64,000 nucleotides of DNA from Neoroseomonas lacus (GCF_014644535.1 NZ_BMKW01000002.1:211034-275033), one strand, 5' to 3'; positions 1-9,281 are shown, counted from the first letter of the stretch. Notes: generated by a model from the sequence alone, not told the origin. Numbers and translations are program-made.

Positions 1-630
1 CTGGCCGTTCACCGTCGCGTTGCTGTTGAAGCGGCCGTCGATGTCGTCACCCGTCGTGCCCATGAAGCGGCCTTCGGCGGTCAGCGCCAGGCCAGGGACA
101 GACTGGATCGGGAAGGCAACACCGAGGATCGCCTGGTAGCCGAACGCACCGTTGGTGCCGCCGGCATTGAACGAGGCGTTGTTGTTACCGTTGCGGACCT
201 GGAAGCCGACGCTGTCGTAGTCGTTCCAGACGTAGCCGCCGCCGACGCCGACATACGGCATCACAGGGCCGAGCACGAAGTCATACAGCACGTTGACCAT
301 GGCGCCGTAGCTGCGGACCGTGCCGGTCGTGCGCGGCAGGTTGCCGCCATTGGTCGAGATGGTGTCGACGTCGTTCTGGCGGTAGTTGCCCTCGACTTCG
401 AGGCGCAGGCCGTTGCCGAAGCCGTAGCCGACGGAGACCACACCGGCGAAGCCCCACTCGAAGGAAATCGAGATGTTGCGGTCGCTGTCCGAGTCGTCGA
501 GAAAGTTGAAGCCGGCGCCGGCGCCAACATACACGCCCGTCACCCGCGGGTCCCAGCTCTGCGCGTTCGCGGTCGCGACCATCGGCACCGACAGCAGCGT
601 CGCGGCAAGAAGCGTCTTCCTGAAGCTCAT
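1..630 (-). CDS. Outer-membrane beta-barrel protein (porin/OmpA-like), 3' end outside window
   Basis: The frame opens with an ATG at 630, preceded by AGGAA, and runs off the left edge, so about 210 residues are visible and the C-terminus is missing. Residues 1-24 form a signal peptide ending in ANAQ. The mature part begins with a GVYVGAGAGFNFLDD-type strand and then alternates aromatic and glycine residues in amphipathic strands (SVGYGFGNGLRLEVEGNYR, GPVMPYVGVGGGYVWNDY). That pattern is typical of eight-stranded Omp25/opacity-type surface proteins inserted in the outer membrane. No specific ligand can be read from it. An OmpA-type C-terminal peptidoglycan domain could lie outside the window. 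The class is reasonably sure; the function is unknown. Confidence 0.75.
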   Translation of the reverse strand, partial: MSFRKTLLAATLLSVPMVATANAQSWDPRVTGVYVGAGAGFNFLDDSDSDRNISISFEWGFAGVVSVGYGFGNGLRLEVEGNYRQNDVDTISTNGGNLPRTTGTVRSYGAMVNVLYDFVLGPVMPYVGVGGGYVWNDYDSVGFQVRNGNNNASFNAGGTNGAFGYQAILGVAFPIQSVPGLALTAEGRFMGTTGDDIDGRFNSNATVNGQ

Positions 631-969
631 CGTCATTCCTCGCATCCGGATCCCGCACCGACACCGCCGGTGCTCATGGCGTCCCCCATGCAGGGGTTCG
701 ATCAGTACTTAATCACAACTCGACATTGCTTGCTGAGGTGATCATCGCCTCGCTGCAACATCGCCGGGACAGTGTGGCGACAGCGCCACACCCTGTGGCA
801 CCGGGGAGTCCGCGGGCCGGCCGCCCCCGGCACCGGCCCGAATCCGGTTCTGACAGGATTTTCGCCGCGCCCGCGGCGCGCCGGGTCTAGTCTCCTCCGT
901 GGCGGCCCTCCCGCCTGGCCGCCGTCGCACACGGCCGGTCCACGGCCGGGCAAAGGAGGAAACGTCGCC
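631..969. other. Divergent intergenic region with a stem-loop at 772-791
   Basis: This 339-bp gap separates the leftward membrane-protein gene from the rightward EF-G-like gene and should hold both promoters. The clearest structure is GTGTGGCG / CGCCACAC with an ACAG loop at 772-791. A run of GC-rich inverted sequence follows around 800-890. I see no convincing -35/-10 pair and no small gene. Confidence 0.4.
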
Positions 970-2964
970 ATGAGCGCCATGACCAATGGTTCAGCCAAGG
1001 CCACCCCCGCGTCGAGAACGCCAAGCGGGGCCGGCCCGCGCGCCGTCGCCCTGATCGGCCCCCAGGGCAGCGGCAAGTCCAGCCTGTTCGACGCGCTGCT
1101 CACCGCCGCTGGCAGCTCGCCGCCCCGCCGAACGGAGGCGCGCGCCCGCGTCATGGGCACCGAGACACGACTCGGCCATTGCACCTGGATGGGCGAGGAC
1201 TGGGCCTTGCTCGACTGCCCCGGCTCGGTCGAATTTGGCCAGGAAGCCACTGCCGCACTCGCCATCGCCGACATCGCCCTGGTGGTCTGCGAGCCCGACC
1301 CAGCCCGCGCCGCCGCGCTGGCGCCGGCCTTCCACGCTCTGGAGCGCGCCGGGCTACCGGCGATGGTCTTCGTCAACAAGGCCGATTCGATGGGCGAGGG
1401 ACGCATCCGCGACACCATCGCCGCCCTGCAGGCGCATTCCCGGCGGCCGCTGGTGCTGCGCCAGGTGCCGATCCGTGAGGCAGGCGAGGTCGCCGGCTAT
1501 GTCGACCTGGTCAGCGAGCGCGCCTATCGCTGGCGGCGCGGCGAGCCGTCCGAGCTGATCCGCATCCCCGAGGCGATGCAGTCGCGCGAGGCGGAGGCCC
1601 GCGCCGCCCTCGCCGAGGCGCTGGCCGACCATGACGACGCACTCCTCGAAAAGGTTGTCGAGGACACCATCCCGACACCGGAGGACCTCTATCGCCCGCT
1701 GCATGCCGATGTCGTGGCCGGCGGCCTCGACCCCGTGCTGTTTGGCTCGGCCGAGCGCCGGCATGGCGTGATGCGGCTGTGGAAGGCACTGCGCCACGAC
1801 GCCCCGTACCCGGCCGAGACCGCCGCGCGTCATGGTGTCGAGGCCGAGGGCGAAGCGCTTGCCCAGGTGTTCCGCACGCTGCATGCCGGCCATGGCGGGC
1901 GGCTCTCCTTCGCCCGGATCTGGCGCGGCACACTTAAGGATGGCGCGACCGTCAACGGCGCGCGGATCGGCGGCATCACCCGTTTTCCCGCCGGCGAGGC
2001 CGCCAAGGTCGCCGAGGCCGGCGCCGGGGAGGTGGTCGCCCTCGGCCGGCTCGACACGGTCTCAACCGGCGCGACGCTGTCGCCCTCAGGGGCGGCGCCC
2101 GCCCTGCCCTTCCCGGCGCCGCCCGCGCCGGTCTATGCGCTCGCCATCGTCAATGAGGACCGCAAGGACGATGTCCGCCTTTCCGGCGCCTTGCAGCGCC
2201 TGGCGGAGGAAGACCCCTCCCTCACCGTGCTGCACGATGCCGAGACCGGGCAGATCCTGCTTGGCGGGCAGGGCGACATTCATCTCGGCCATGCGGTCGC
2301 GCGGCTCGCCGAGGCGCATGGGCTACGCGTCACCACGGCACGCCCGCGCATCGCGTTTCGCGAGACGATCCGCCAGGCCGCCCGCCACCATGCGCGGCAC
2401 CGGCGCCAGACCGGCGGCCACGGCCAATTCGCCGATGTGACGCTGGAAGTGACGCCGCGGCCGCGCGGCGAAGGCTTCGCCTTCGAGGACCGCATCGTTG
2501 GCGGCGCCATCCCGCGCAAATTCATCCCCGCGGTGGGCGACGCGGCTGCGGAGGCCTCCCACCAGGGGCCGCTCGGCCACCCTGTGGTGGATATCGCCGT
2601 CGCGTTGCTCGACGGCGCCTTCCATTCGGTCGATTCATCCGACATGGCCTTCGCCACCGCGACGCGGATGGCGATGCAGGAGGCGCTGGCCAAGGCCGAG
2701 CCCGTGATGCTCGAACCGATCGACCATGTGACGATCCTGGTACCGCAGGACGGCACGCCGGCGGCGCAGCGGCTGCTCAGCGGCCGGCGCGGGCAGATCC
2801 TCGGCTTCGCGGAAAAGGAGGATTGGCCCGGCTGGGACGAAGTGCAGGCGCTGGTGCCCGAGGCCGAGTTGCACGACCTGATCATCGAGCTGCGCTCGCT
2901 CACCATGGGCCTTGGCACCTACACGCGACGCTTCGACCACCTGGCGGAAGCGCGCGGGCGATAG
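970..2964 (+). CDS. EF-G-like translation GTPase (divergent paralogue)
   Basis: The 664-residue protein has the domain order of elongation factor G: a GTPase domain, domain II, then domains III-V, close to the usual length of about 690. The G1 loop is GPQGSGKSS (residues 30-38), unlike the GHIDAGKTT of true EF-G. G3 is DCPG (82-85) and G4 is NKAD (136-139). The conserved switch I (RGITI-type) segment is not recognisable. Such paralogues occur in many Alphaproteobacteria and may act in ribosome recycling or be specialised. ATG 970 follows AAAGGAGGA at good spacing; the frame stays open upstream to 772 but lacks a better site. The canonical fusA should lie elsewhere. Confidence 0.85.
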   Translation: MSAMTNGSAKATPASRTPSGAGPRAVALIGPQGSGKSSLFDALLTAAGSSPPRRTEARARVMGTETRLGHCTWMGEDWALLDCPGSVEFGQEATAALAIADIALVVCEPDPARAAALAPAFHALERAGLPAMVFVNKADSMGEGRIRDTIAALQAHSRRPLVLRQVPIREAGEVAGYVDLVSERAYRWRRGEPSELIRIPEAMQSREAEARAALAEALADHDDALLEKVVEDTIPTPEDLYRPLHADVVAGGLDPVLFGSAERRHGVMRLWKALRHDAPYPAETAARHGVEAEGEALAQVFRTLHAGHGGRLSFARIWRGTLKDGATVNGARIGGITRFPAGEAAKVAEAGAGEVVALGRLDTVSTGATLSPSGAAPALPFPAPPAPVYALAIVNEDRKDDVRLSGALQRLAEEDPSLTVLHDAETGQILLGGQGDIHLGHAVARLAEAHGLRVTTARPRIAFRETIRQAARHHARHRRQTGGHGQFADVTLEVTPRPRGEGFAFEDRIVGGAIPRKFIPAVGDAAAEASHQGPLGHPVVDIAVALLDGAFHSVDSSDMAFATATRMAMQEALAKAEPVMLEPIDHVTILVPQDGTPAAQRLLSGRRGQILGFAEKEDWPGWDEVQALVPEAELHDLIIELRSLTMGLGTYTRRFDHLAEARGR

Positions 2965-2972
2965 GCAGCGTT

Positions 2973-2996
2973 GCGGGGGAGGATGCCCTCCCCCGC
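2973..2996 (+). terminator. Strong hairpin after the EF-G-like gene
   Basis: GCGGGGGAG (2973-2981) pairs perfectly with CTCCCCCGC (2988-2996) around a six-base loop, eight bases after the TAG. There is no U-tract, so termination is inferred from position and stem strength. Confidence 0.5.
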
Positions 2997-3062
2997 GTGG
3001 GCCGGGACTTTGCAGCGCGGCCCGACGTGGCACACTCCCGCCCATCAAAGGGGAAACGCCAC

Positions 3063-4739
3063 ATGGCCAGCCATTACACCGTCGCCGATCTCGTCGCAGA
3101 TTTCCTGCCGCAGATCGGCGTCTCGACCGTCTTCGGCATCGTCTCGGTCCACAACATCCCGATGCTGGATGCGATCGGCCAGCGCAATGCGCTGCGCTAC
3201 GTGATGGCGCGTGGCGAGATGGGCGGGGCGCACATGGCCGATGCCTATGCGCGGGTGAGCGGGCATCTCGGCGTGGTCTTCACTAGCACCGGCCCCGGCA
3301 TGGCCAACGCCATCCCCGGCCTGGTCGAAGCACGCTTCGCCGGCTCCCCGGTGCTGCACATCACCGGCCAGACGGCGACGAAGCACGTCGACCGCGATGT
3401 CGGCACGGTGCATGACGTGCCGGGCCAGACGGCGATGCTCGCCGCCGCCTGCAAGGCCGCCTTCCGCGTGCGCAGCGCGAACGAGGCCTTCGGCGTGCTG
3501 GTGCGCGCGGCGGCCGCCGCACTGTCCGCGCCGCGCGGACCGGTGTCCGTGGAAATCCCCATCGACCTCCAGCGTGCGACGATCACGCGGCCGGCCGGAC
3601 TCGACGCGCTGGTGCTGCCGATCGCCGCGCCGCTGCCGCCCAACGCCGCCGAACTCGACGCCGCGGCCGAGATTCTGGCCGGCGCGAAACGGCCGATGCT
3701 GTGGCTCGGCAATGGCGCGAAGCAGGCGCGCGACGAAGCCCTGCGGCTGATGGGCCTAGGCTTCGGCGCGGTGTCATCGTGGAATGGGCGCGGCACCATC
3801 CCCGAAGACCACCCGATGAGCCTGGGCGGCCTGCACGGCAACGGTTCGCCGCGCGTGCAGGAGTTCTACGGCAGCGTCGATGCGATGCTGGTGGTCGGCT
3901 CGCGGCTGCGTGGGCACGAGACGGGCGACTTCTCGATGAAGCTGCCCGCCACGCTGATCCATGCGGATTGCGACGCCACCGCGAATGGCCGCACCTACCC
4001 CAACAGCCTGTTCGTGCATGGCGACGCCGCACTGGTGATGGCGGGCATCGCCGATCGCCTGGCCGGGCGCGCTTCCGTCGAGCCTGGCTACGCCGCGGAT
4101 TTCGCCGCGATGAAGGCACGCGCTCGGGCGGAATACCTCGCGACGCTCGGCCCCTATGCCGGCTTCCCCGAGGCGATCCGCGCTGCCCTGCCGCGCGACG
4201 GCGTCTGGGTGCGTGACATCACCATCGCCAATTCCACTTGGGGCAACCGTGTCTTCCCGCTCTATGACCCGCGCAATTCCGTCTATCCGGTGGGCGCGGC
4301 GATCGGGCCGGGGCTGGCGCTGGGCATCGGTGCGTCGGTCGCCGCACAGGGACGCAAGACGATCGCGATGTGCGGTGATGGCGGCTTCTCGCTAGGCATG
4401 TGCGAGCTGTTCACGGTGGCGCAGGAAAAGCCCGATTTGGTGACGATGGTAATGAACGACGGCGGCTACGGCGTCATCCGGCACATCCAGGACGCGGTCG
4501 CCGATGGGCGACAGTTCGGACATGACCTGCTCACGCCGGAACTGCAAGGCCTCGCGTCGCTGGCGGGGCTGCCGTATTTCAAGGTGAGCAGCGCGGAGAC
4601 AGTCGGCGACGTCCTGGCGCAGGCACTGGCGGTGAAAGGGCCGGCGGTGGTCGAAGTGGACATGCGCGCGATCGGCGCGGTGCCGCCCTACGCACCCTAT
4701 GCCACCATGGGCAAGCATGCGGAGCGGGCGCGGCAGTAG
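3063..4739 (+). CDS. Thiamine-diphosphate enzyme, acetolactate synthase / benzoylformate decarboxylase class
   Basis: The 558-residue protein has the three-domain POX fold. The N-terminal PYR domain carries the cofactor-activating glutamate in RGEMGG (E52) and the STGPG loop. A central Rossmann-like domain follows. The C-terminal PP domain has the ThDP/Mg motif GDGG (from residue 438) ending in NDGGYG. The length matches single-subunit decarboxylases and IlvB-like paralogues. No small regulatory IlvH/N subunit is adjacent, so biosynthetic acetolactate synthase is unlikely, and the substrate cannot be read from sequence. ATG 3063 follows AAAGGGGAAA; the upstream extension overlaps the previous gene. 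Confidence 0.85.
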   Translation: MASHYTVADLVADFLPQIGVSTVFGIVSVHNIPMLDAIGQRNALRYVMARGEMGGAHMADAYARVSGHLGVVFTSTGPGMANAIPGLVEARFAGSPVLHITGQTATKHVDRDVGTVHDVPGQTAMLAAACKAAFRVRSANEAFGVLVRAAAAALSAPRGPVSVEIPIDLQRATITRPAGLDALVLPIAAPLPPNAAELDAAAEILAGAKRPMLWLGNGAKQARDEALRLMGLGFGAVSSWNGRGTIPEDHPMSLGGLHGNGSPRVQEFYGSVDAMLVVGSRLRGHETGDFSMKLPATLIHADCDATANGRTYPNSLFVHGDAALVMAGIADRLAGRASVEPGYAADFAAMKARARAEYLATLGPYAGFPEAIRAALPRDGVWVRDITIANSTWGNRVFPLYDPRNSVYPVGAAIGPGLALGIGASVAAQGRKTIAMCGDGGFSLGMCELFTVAQEKPDLVTMVMNDGGYGVIRHIQDAVADGRQFGHDLLTPELQGLASLAGLPYFKVSSAETVGDVLAQALAVKGPAVVEVDMRAIGAVPPYAPYATMGKHAERARQ

Positions 4740-4773
4740 CATCGACCGCGGGGCTTCGACCCCTCCACAGGTA

Positions 4774-4802
4774 CCATTCACGTTGCAGTGCAATGTGAAT
4801 GG
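4774..4802. terminator. 29-bp near-perfect palindrome between convergent genes
   Basis: CCATTCAC and GTGAATGG flank TTGCA-G-TGCAA, with one G/T mismatch per arm. It lies between the convergent ThDP gene and acetyltransferase gene. As RNA it gives a 13-bp stem with an AGT loop on either strand, so a bidirectional terminator is the simplest reading. An operator is also possible. Confidence 0.45.
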
Positions 4803-4852
4803 GGCCCGAGGCCTTTGGAAACCAATACCTGACGCCGGGCGCGACGTAGCCG

Positions 4853-5416
4853 TTACAGCATGATGCGGAAGCGCAGGCCCTCGGCGTCGCCATAGGCCGC
4901 CTCCTTTCGGAAGCATCCCAATAACACCCCGCCATTCGCCGTGATCACCCGCTGCGACGCGACATTCTCCGGGTCCGTCGTCAGCTCGACATGCCGCAGC
5001 CCGAGCGCCCGCGCCTCCGGCAACATCAGCGCCAGCGCCCGTGTCGCATGCCCCCGCCCTCGCTTGCCCAGCACCACCGCATAGCCGATATGGCCGAGCA
5101 CATGCAGCGGCAGCGCCTCGGTGCCGTCCTGCCAACGCAGATGAATCGCGCCGCAGAATTCGCCATCCCAGATCCAGCGCGTATAGGCCGGCAGCCGCGG
5201 AACGCTGGACCCATCCGGCAGCGTGATCGGCGCCCCGCGCGCCTCGGGATCATGCAGGCTGCCGAGAAACGCATCCGCATCGCGCTCGATGGCCGCGAGA
5301 TGCGCGCGCACCACCGCATCCCCCGCGACATTCGCCGGCGACCAACCCCCGCGCAGCGCGGCGACATAGCCCGCCAGCGCCTCCCGCCCCGGCCGGATCA
5401 GCGTGGTCGCGTTCAC
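4853..5416 (-). CDS. GNAT-family N-acetyltransferase
   Basis: This 187-residue protein belongs to the acetyl-CoA-dependent GNAT superfamily. The acetyl-CoA loop is seen as KRGRGHATRALALMLPEA, followed by LRHVELTTDPENVASQRVI, the usual motif A/B arrangement of RimJ/RimL-like enzymes that modify amino groups. The start is GTG at 5416, and GTGA overlaps the stop of the upstream efflux gene by four bases, which indicates translational coupling. The same frame stays open far into the efflux gene, but that part is spurious. The acceptor substrate is unknown; pairing with a drug exporter may hint at detoxification, which is inference. Confidence 0.8.
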   Translation of the reverse strand: MNATTLIRPGREALAGYVAALRGGWSPANVAGDAVVRAHLAAIERDADAFLGSLHDPEARGAPITLPDGSSVPRLPAYTRWIWDGEFCGAIHLRWQDGTEALPLHVLGHIGYAVVLGKRGRGHATRALALMLPEARALGLRHVELTTDPENVASQRVITANGGVLLGCFRKEAAYGDAEGLRFRIML

Positions 5417-6588
5417 GGCGCCAGGACGCGCCGCGCCGTCCACCCCGCCACGCCGCAGCCCGCGATCACCAGCGCCATCGGCACCGCCGTCCCGTTCTGC
5501 AACGCGCCGAGCAGCGCCCCCACGCCCGCTCCGATGCTGAATTGCAGCGTGCCCATCAGCGCCGAGGCACTGCCCGCCACCGCCCCATGCGGCCCCATGC
5601 CGAGCGCGACCGTCAGCGGCATCACCGCCCCGATCATCGCGATGTAGCCGAACAGCGTGACCAGCAGCGCGACGAATCCGCCAATGCCCGTCGCCGAGAC
5701 GAACAGCAGCGCAAGCCCCGCGACGAACGGCACCCAGATCACCACCGGCAGCAGGCGCGCCGGCGCGATGCGCTGCGCCAGCCGCCCCACCACCTGCCCC
5801 ATCACCATGATGCCGAGCGCATTGGCGCCGAAATAGAAACCGAAATGCTCGGCACGCACGCCATGCAGTTCCATGAACACGAAGGGCGAGCCGCTGATAT
5901 AGGCGAACATCCCGCCGATGATGAAGCCGCCCGTCAGCGCATGACCGACGAAGCGACGATTGCCCAGCAGTTCGCGCCACACGCGGACCACCGCAAACAA
6001 CCCGTCACGGCGGCGACGTTCCTCCGGCAGCGATTCCGGCAGGAACAGCGCGATGAGGGTGAGCATCGTCGCACCATAGATCGCCAACAACCAAAAGATG
6101 CCGCGCCAGCCAAAGGCCGGCAGCACCGCCCCGCCGACCATCGGCGCGACGATGGGGGCGACGCCCATCACCAACATTAATTGCGCCATCAGTCGTACCG
6201 CGCCGCGTTCATCCGTCACGTCGCGCACCACCGCGCGGGCGATCACCATGCCCGCACAACCGCCCAGCGCCTGCACCAGCCGTGCCGCGGTCAGCGCCTG
6301 CACATCCGGCGCCAGCGCGCAGGCGATCGCCGCGAGCGTGTAGAGCCCGAAGCCGACGAACAGCGGCGCACGCCGCCCATACCGGTCCGACAGCGGCCCA
6401 TAGAACACCTGCCCGAAGGCAAGCCCCAGGAAGTAGATGGCAAGCGTCCCCTGCACCGCGCCGGCCGTCGCGTTGAGCGAAGCGCCGATCGCCGGCAGCG
6501 CCGGCAGGTACATGTCGATGGAGAATGGCCCGATCGCCGCCATCGCGCCCAGGATGAGCGCGAGCCTCCGATGATGCGGCGCGCTCAC
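5413..6588 (-). CDS. Bcr/CflA-family MFS drug efflux transporter
   Basis: The 391-residue inner-membrane protein has about 12 hydrophobic segments. The N-terminal SIDMYLPALPAI segment is a hallmark of the Bcr/CflA drug:H+ antiporters. The MFS loop motif GPLSDRYGRRAP lies between TM2 and TM3, and ARLVQALGGCAG marks TM4. These proteins export compounds such as bicyclomycin or chloramphenicol; the substrate here is not predictable. It is the first gene of a two-gene unit with the overlapping acetyltransferase. Confidence 0.88.
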   Translation of the reverse strand: MSAPHHRRLALILGAMAAIGPFSIDMYLPALPAIGASLNATAGAVQGTLAIYFLGLAFGQVFYGPLSDRYGRRAPLFVGFGLYTLAAIACALAPDVQALTAARLVQALGGCAGMVIARAVVRDVTDERGAVRLMAQLMLVMGVAPIVAPMVGGAVLPAFGWRGIFWLLAIYGATMLTLIALFLPESLPEERRRRDGLFAVVRVWRELLGNRRFVGHALTGGFIIGGMFAYISGSPFVFMELHGVRAEHFGFYFGANALGIMVMGQVVGRLAQRIAPARLLPVVIWVPFVAGLALLFVSATGIGGFVALLVTLFGYIAMIGAVMPLTVALGMGPHGAVAGSASALMGTLQFSIGAGVGALLGALQNGTAVPMALVIAGCGVAGWTARRVLAP

Positions 6589-6631
6589 GCTGTTGGCGCA
6601 GCCGCGAAGGCCATCACGTCACGCCTATCCG

Positions 6632-6952
6632 TCACGCCGGCCCCTCATCCATCTCGCGCAGAATCACCAGCACCTCCTGCCGCACCGGTTCGGGCAACCC
6701 CTGCATGGCCGCCGAGACTTGGCGCAGCGCGCGACGCAACCCATGGATCTGGTCGAGCAGGCCGAGCGCCACGCCGACACCCTCGTCATTCACACCCATC
6801 GCCTCGCGCAAGTCGCGGATCAGGCAGGCACGGGCGAGGTCGGAGTCGCTGTACTCCGGCTTCTCCGGCGCGATCCAGCCGACCGCGACCCATTGCTCCA
6901 GCGTCGCGGCCTCGATGCGCAGCCGGCGCAGCTTGTCACTGTCCTCGGCCAT
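6632..6952 (-). CDS. cbpM: CbpM-like chaperone modulator
   Basis: The 106-residue protein starts at ATG 6952, one base beyond the stop of the CbpA-like DnaJ homologue. In known systems CbpM is a small MerR-like helical protein that binds the J-domain of CbpA and inhibits it. Residues such as LRIEAATLEQWVAVGWI and the helical LLDQIHGLRRALRQV region fit that family, and gene order supports it. The frame extends upstream into cbpA, but that part is not used. The call rests on size, helical content and position. Confidence 0.7.
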   Translation of the reverse strand: MAEDSDKLRRLRIEAATLEQWVAVGWIAPEKPEYSDSDLARACLIRDLREAMGVNDEGVGVALGLLDQIHGLRRALRQVSAAMQGLPEPVRQEVLVILREMDEGPA

Positions 6953-6953
6953 C

Positions 6954-7868
6954 TCAGCTCTCCATGCCGGCACGCGGATTCTGTGCGCGCCCAGCCTCCC
7001 AACCTTCGGCGAAGGCTTCCAACTCGGCATCCGGCGCATCGGGCAGCACGACGCGCAGCGTCGCGAAGGCATCCCCGCGCGTGCCGTCGCGCCGCTTCAC
7101 GCCGCGCCCCTTCAGCCGCAGCACCGTGCCGGTGTTCGAGCCCTTCGGGATCTTCATCGCCACAGGCCCGGCCGGCGTCGGCACCTCGACGCGGCCGCCA
7201 AGCACTGCCTCGCTGAGGCTGATCGGCAGGTCGAGCAGGATGTCGTCGTCGCGCCGGGTGAAGTGGCGATGCGCGCCGACCATCACCTCGACCAGCAGGT
7301 CCCCCGGCGCCCCGCCGCCGATGCCCGGCGTCCCCTTGCCGCGCAGCCGCAGCACCTGGCCTTCATGCGTGCCGGGCGGCACCGTGACATCGACGACGGT
7401 GCCGTCCGGCAGCGTCACCCGCTTCGTCGCGCCGTTGACGGCATCGAGGAAGTCGATGTCCAGCCGCGCCGTGATGTTGCCGCCCTTCATGCGGATGCCC
7501 GCCCCGTGCCCCCGCCGCGCGCCACGGCCGAAAATATGCGCAAGCAGTTCATCCTCATCCACCATGTCGGCGAAGCCGGCGTCGCTGCCATAGGACGGGT
7601 TCGCCCCGGCATGGTCGCGGTAATAGCCCGGAGGCGGGCGTTCGGCGCCGGTGGCATCGATCTCGCCACGGTCGAAGCGCGCGCGCTTCTCGGCATCGCC
7701 CAGCAGGTCGTTGGCGGCGGAGATCGCCTTGAAGCGCTCCTCCGCCGCCTTGTCGCCGGGGTTGAGGTCGGGGTGATGCTTGCGGGCCAGGGCGCGATAA
7801 GCCTTGCGGATGTCATCCTGCGAGGCATCGCGCTTCACGCCCAGCACGGCATAGGGATCGTCACTCAT
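6954..7868 (-). CDS. cbpA: CbpA-type DnaJ co-chaperone (class II J-protein)
   Basis: The 304-residue protein begins with a J-domain (residues 5-65) carrying the HPD triad at 32-34 that stimulates DnaK. A glycine-rich linker follows (about 70-115), then two beta-sandwich substrate-binding domains with LPDGTVVDVTVPPGT and IPKGSNTGTVLRLKGRG signatures. There is no cysteine-rich zinc finger, which makes it a CbpA rather than DnaJ type. ATG 7868 is chosen because the J-domain starts directly after it; a GTG lies five codons upstream. It forms a unit with the CbpM-like gene. Confidence 0.9.
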   Translation of the reverse strand: MSDDPYAVLGVKRDASQDDIRKAYRALARKHHPDLNPGDKAAEERFKAISAANDLLGDAEKRARFDRGEIDATGAERPPPGYYRDHAGANPSYGSDAGFADMVDEDELLAHIFGRGARRGHGAGIRMKGGNITARLDIDFLDAVNGATKRVTLPDGTVVDVTVPPGTHEGQVLRLRGKGTPGIGGGAPGDLLVEVMVGAHRHFTRRDDDILLDLPISLSEAVLGGRVEVPTPAGPVAMKIPKGSNTGTVLRLKGRGVKRRDGTRGDAFATLRVVLPDAPDAELEAFAEGWEAGRAQNPRAGMES

Positions 7869-7892
7869 GCTGCTGTCCCGCACCTCATCTGG

Positions 7893-9281
7893 TCAGGCCG
7901 TCGCCAGCGCCGCGAGCAGCCGGACATGGCTGTCGATGCCGCGCTCGAAACAGACGACGTCGAACTTCTCGTTCGGGCTGTGTACCTGGTCATCGTCAAG
8001 CCCAAAGCCGACCAACAGGCAGTCGAGATCGAGAATCTCCTTGATCTGACTGACCACCGGCAGCGAGCCGCCACCGCCCTGCAACACCGCCGGCTTGCCG
8101 AATTCTGCGGTCAACGCGACCTGCGCAGCGCGGATGAACGGGCTGTCCGACGGGATCTTCAGCCCTTCACCAATGCTGAAGACCTGGATCTTCACCTGCG
8201 CATCCTCGGGCAGGCGGGCGACGATGAAGTCGCGGAAGCCGGCCAGCACCTTCGTCGCGCTCTGCCCGGCGACCAGGCGGAAGGAGACCTTGGCATGCGC
8301 ATCGGAGGGGATGACAGTCTTCGCCCCCTCCCCGGTATAGCCGCCCCAGATGCCGTTCACATCGACGGTCGGCCGCGCCCACAGCCGTTCGAGCGGGCCG
8401 CGCGTCATCTCGCCGGCCGGCACCGACAGGCCGACACTGCCGAGGAATGCGCCCTCGTCAAATTTCAGCGCGTCCCACTGCGCGCGCTGCTCGGCGGAAA
8501 GCTCCGGCACGTCGTCGTAGAAGCCAGGGATCAGGATCTCCCCCGTGTCATCCTTCAGGTCGCCAAGGATGCGGGTGATCAGGTTGATCGGGTTCAGCGC
8601 CGAACCGCCGAACAGCCCCGAATGCAAATCCTTGTTCGCCGCAGTGATGTCGAGCTGCGTGTAGAGCAGCCCGCGCACGCTGGTGACGATCGAGGGCGTG
8701 TCGATATTCCACATGTTGCTGTCGCTGATGACGACGACATCGGCGCGCAGCGCATCGGCATGGGCCTCGAGGAAGTCCGGCAGGTTCTTCGAGCCGACCT
8801 CCTCCTCGCCTTCCACCATGACGGTGATGCGGCACGGCGGGCCGCCCTGCGTGTCGTGCCAGAAACGCAGCGCCTCCAGCCACATCATCACCTGGCCCTT
8901 GTCATCCACCGCACCGCGCGCGACGACGCGCGGCCCGTTCGGCCCCTCGACCATCACTGGCTCGAAGGGCGGGCTGGTCCACAGCTCCATCGGCTCGGCC
9001 GGCTGCACGTCGTAGTGGCCATAGAACAGCAGGTGCCGCGTCGCCCCTTCCGGCCCCGAGTGATGGCCAAGCACGACGGGGTGCCCCGCGGTGTCCTTCA
9101 GCTCGGCAGTGAAGCCGATACCGCGCAGTTGCTCAGCCAGCCATGCGGCGGCACGGCGGCAATCCCCCGCATGCGGCGGCTGCGCCGAGACGGAAGGGAT
9201 GCGCAGCCATTCGAACCAGCGCGCGCGAGAATCGTCGCGCCGCGCGGCGGCATAAGCGAGGATGGTGTCGACTGAGGTCAT
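7893..9281 (-). CDS. M20-family dipeptidase / metallopeptidase
   Basis: The 462-residue protein shows the di-zinc peptidase fold. Metal ligands are in GHYDVQP (H89, D91), the bridging Asp is in the AVDDKG segment (126-127), and the catalytic Glu is in EGEEEVGS (about 157-164). The DLHSGLFGG motif of the dimerisation domain is present. The length matches bacterial M20 dipeptidases of the carnosinase/CndP type, which cleave short peptides in the cytoplasm. Its first codon overlaps the stop of the upstream acyl-CoA synthetase gene (ATGA), so the two are co-translated, although no metabolic link is obvious. Confidence 0.87.
   Translation of the reverse strand: MTSVDTILAYAAARRDDSRARWFEWLRIPSVSAQPPHAGDCRRAAAWLAEQLRGIGFTAELKDTAGHPVVLGHHSGPEGATRHLLFYGHYDVQPAEPMELWTSPPFEPVMVEGPNGPRVVARGAVDDKGQVMMWLEALRFWHDTQGGPPCRITVMVEGEEEVGSKNLPDFLEAHADALRADVVVISDSNMWNIDTPSIVTSVRGLLYTQLDITAANKDLHSGLFGGSALNPINLITRILGDLKDDTGEILIPGFYDDVPELSAEQRAQWDALKFDEGAFLGSVGLSVPAGEMTRGPLERLWARPTVDVNGIWGGYTGEGAKTVIPSDAHAKVSFRLVAGQSATKVLAGFRDFIVARLPEDAQVKIQVFSIGEGLKIPSDSPFIRAAQVALTAEFGKPAVLQGGGGSLPVVSQIKEILDLDCLLVGFGLDDDQVHSPNEKFDVVCFERGIDSHVRLLAALATA

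Noticed and set aside
6181-9275. Long plus-strand open frames opposite the efflux, CbpA and peptidase genes
   Set aside because: They are mirror frames caused by high GC at codon position 3 and show no family motifs, whereas the minus-strand genes are clear.
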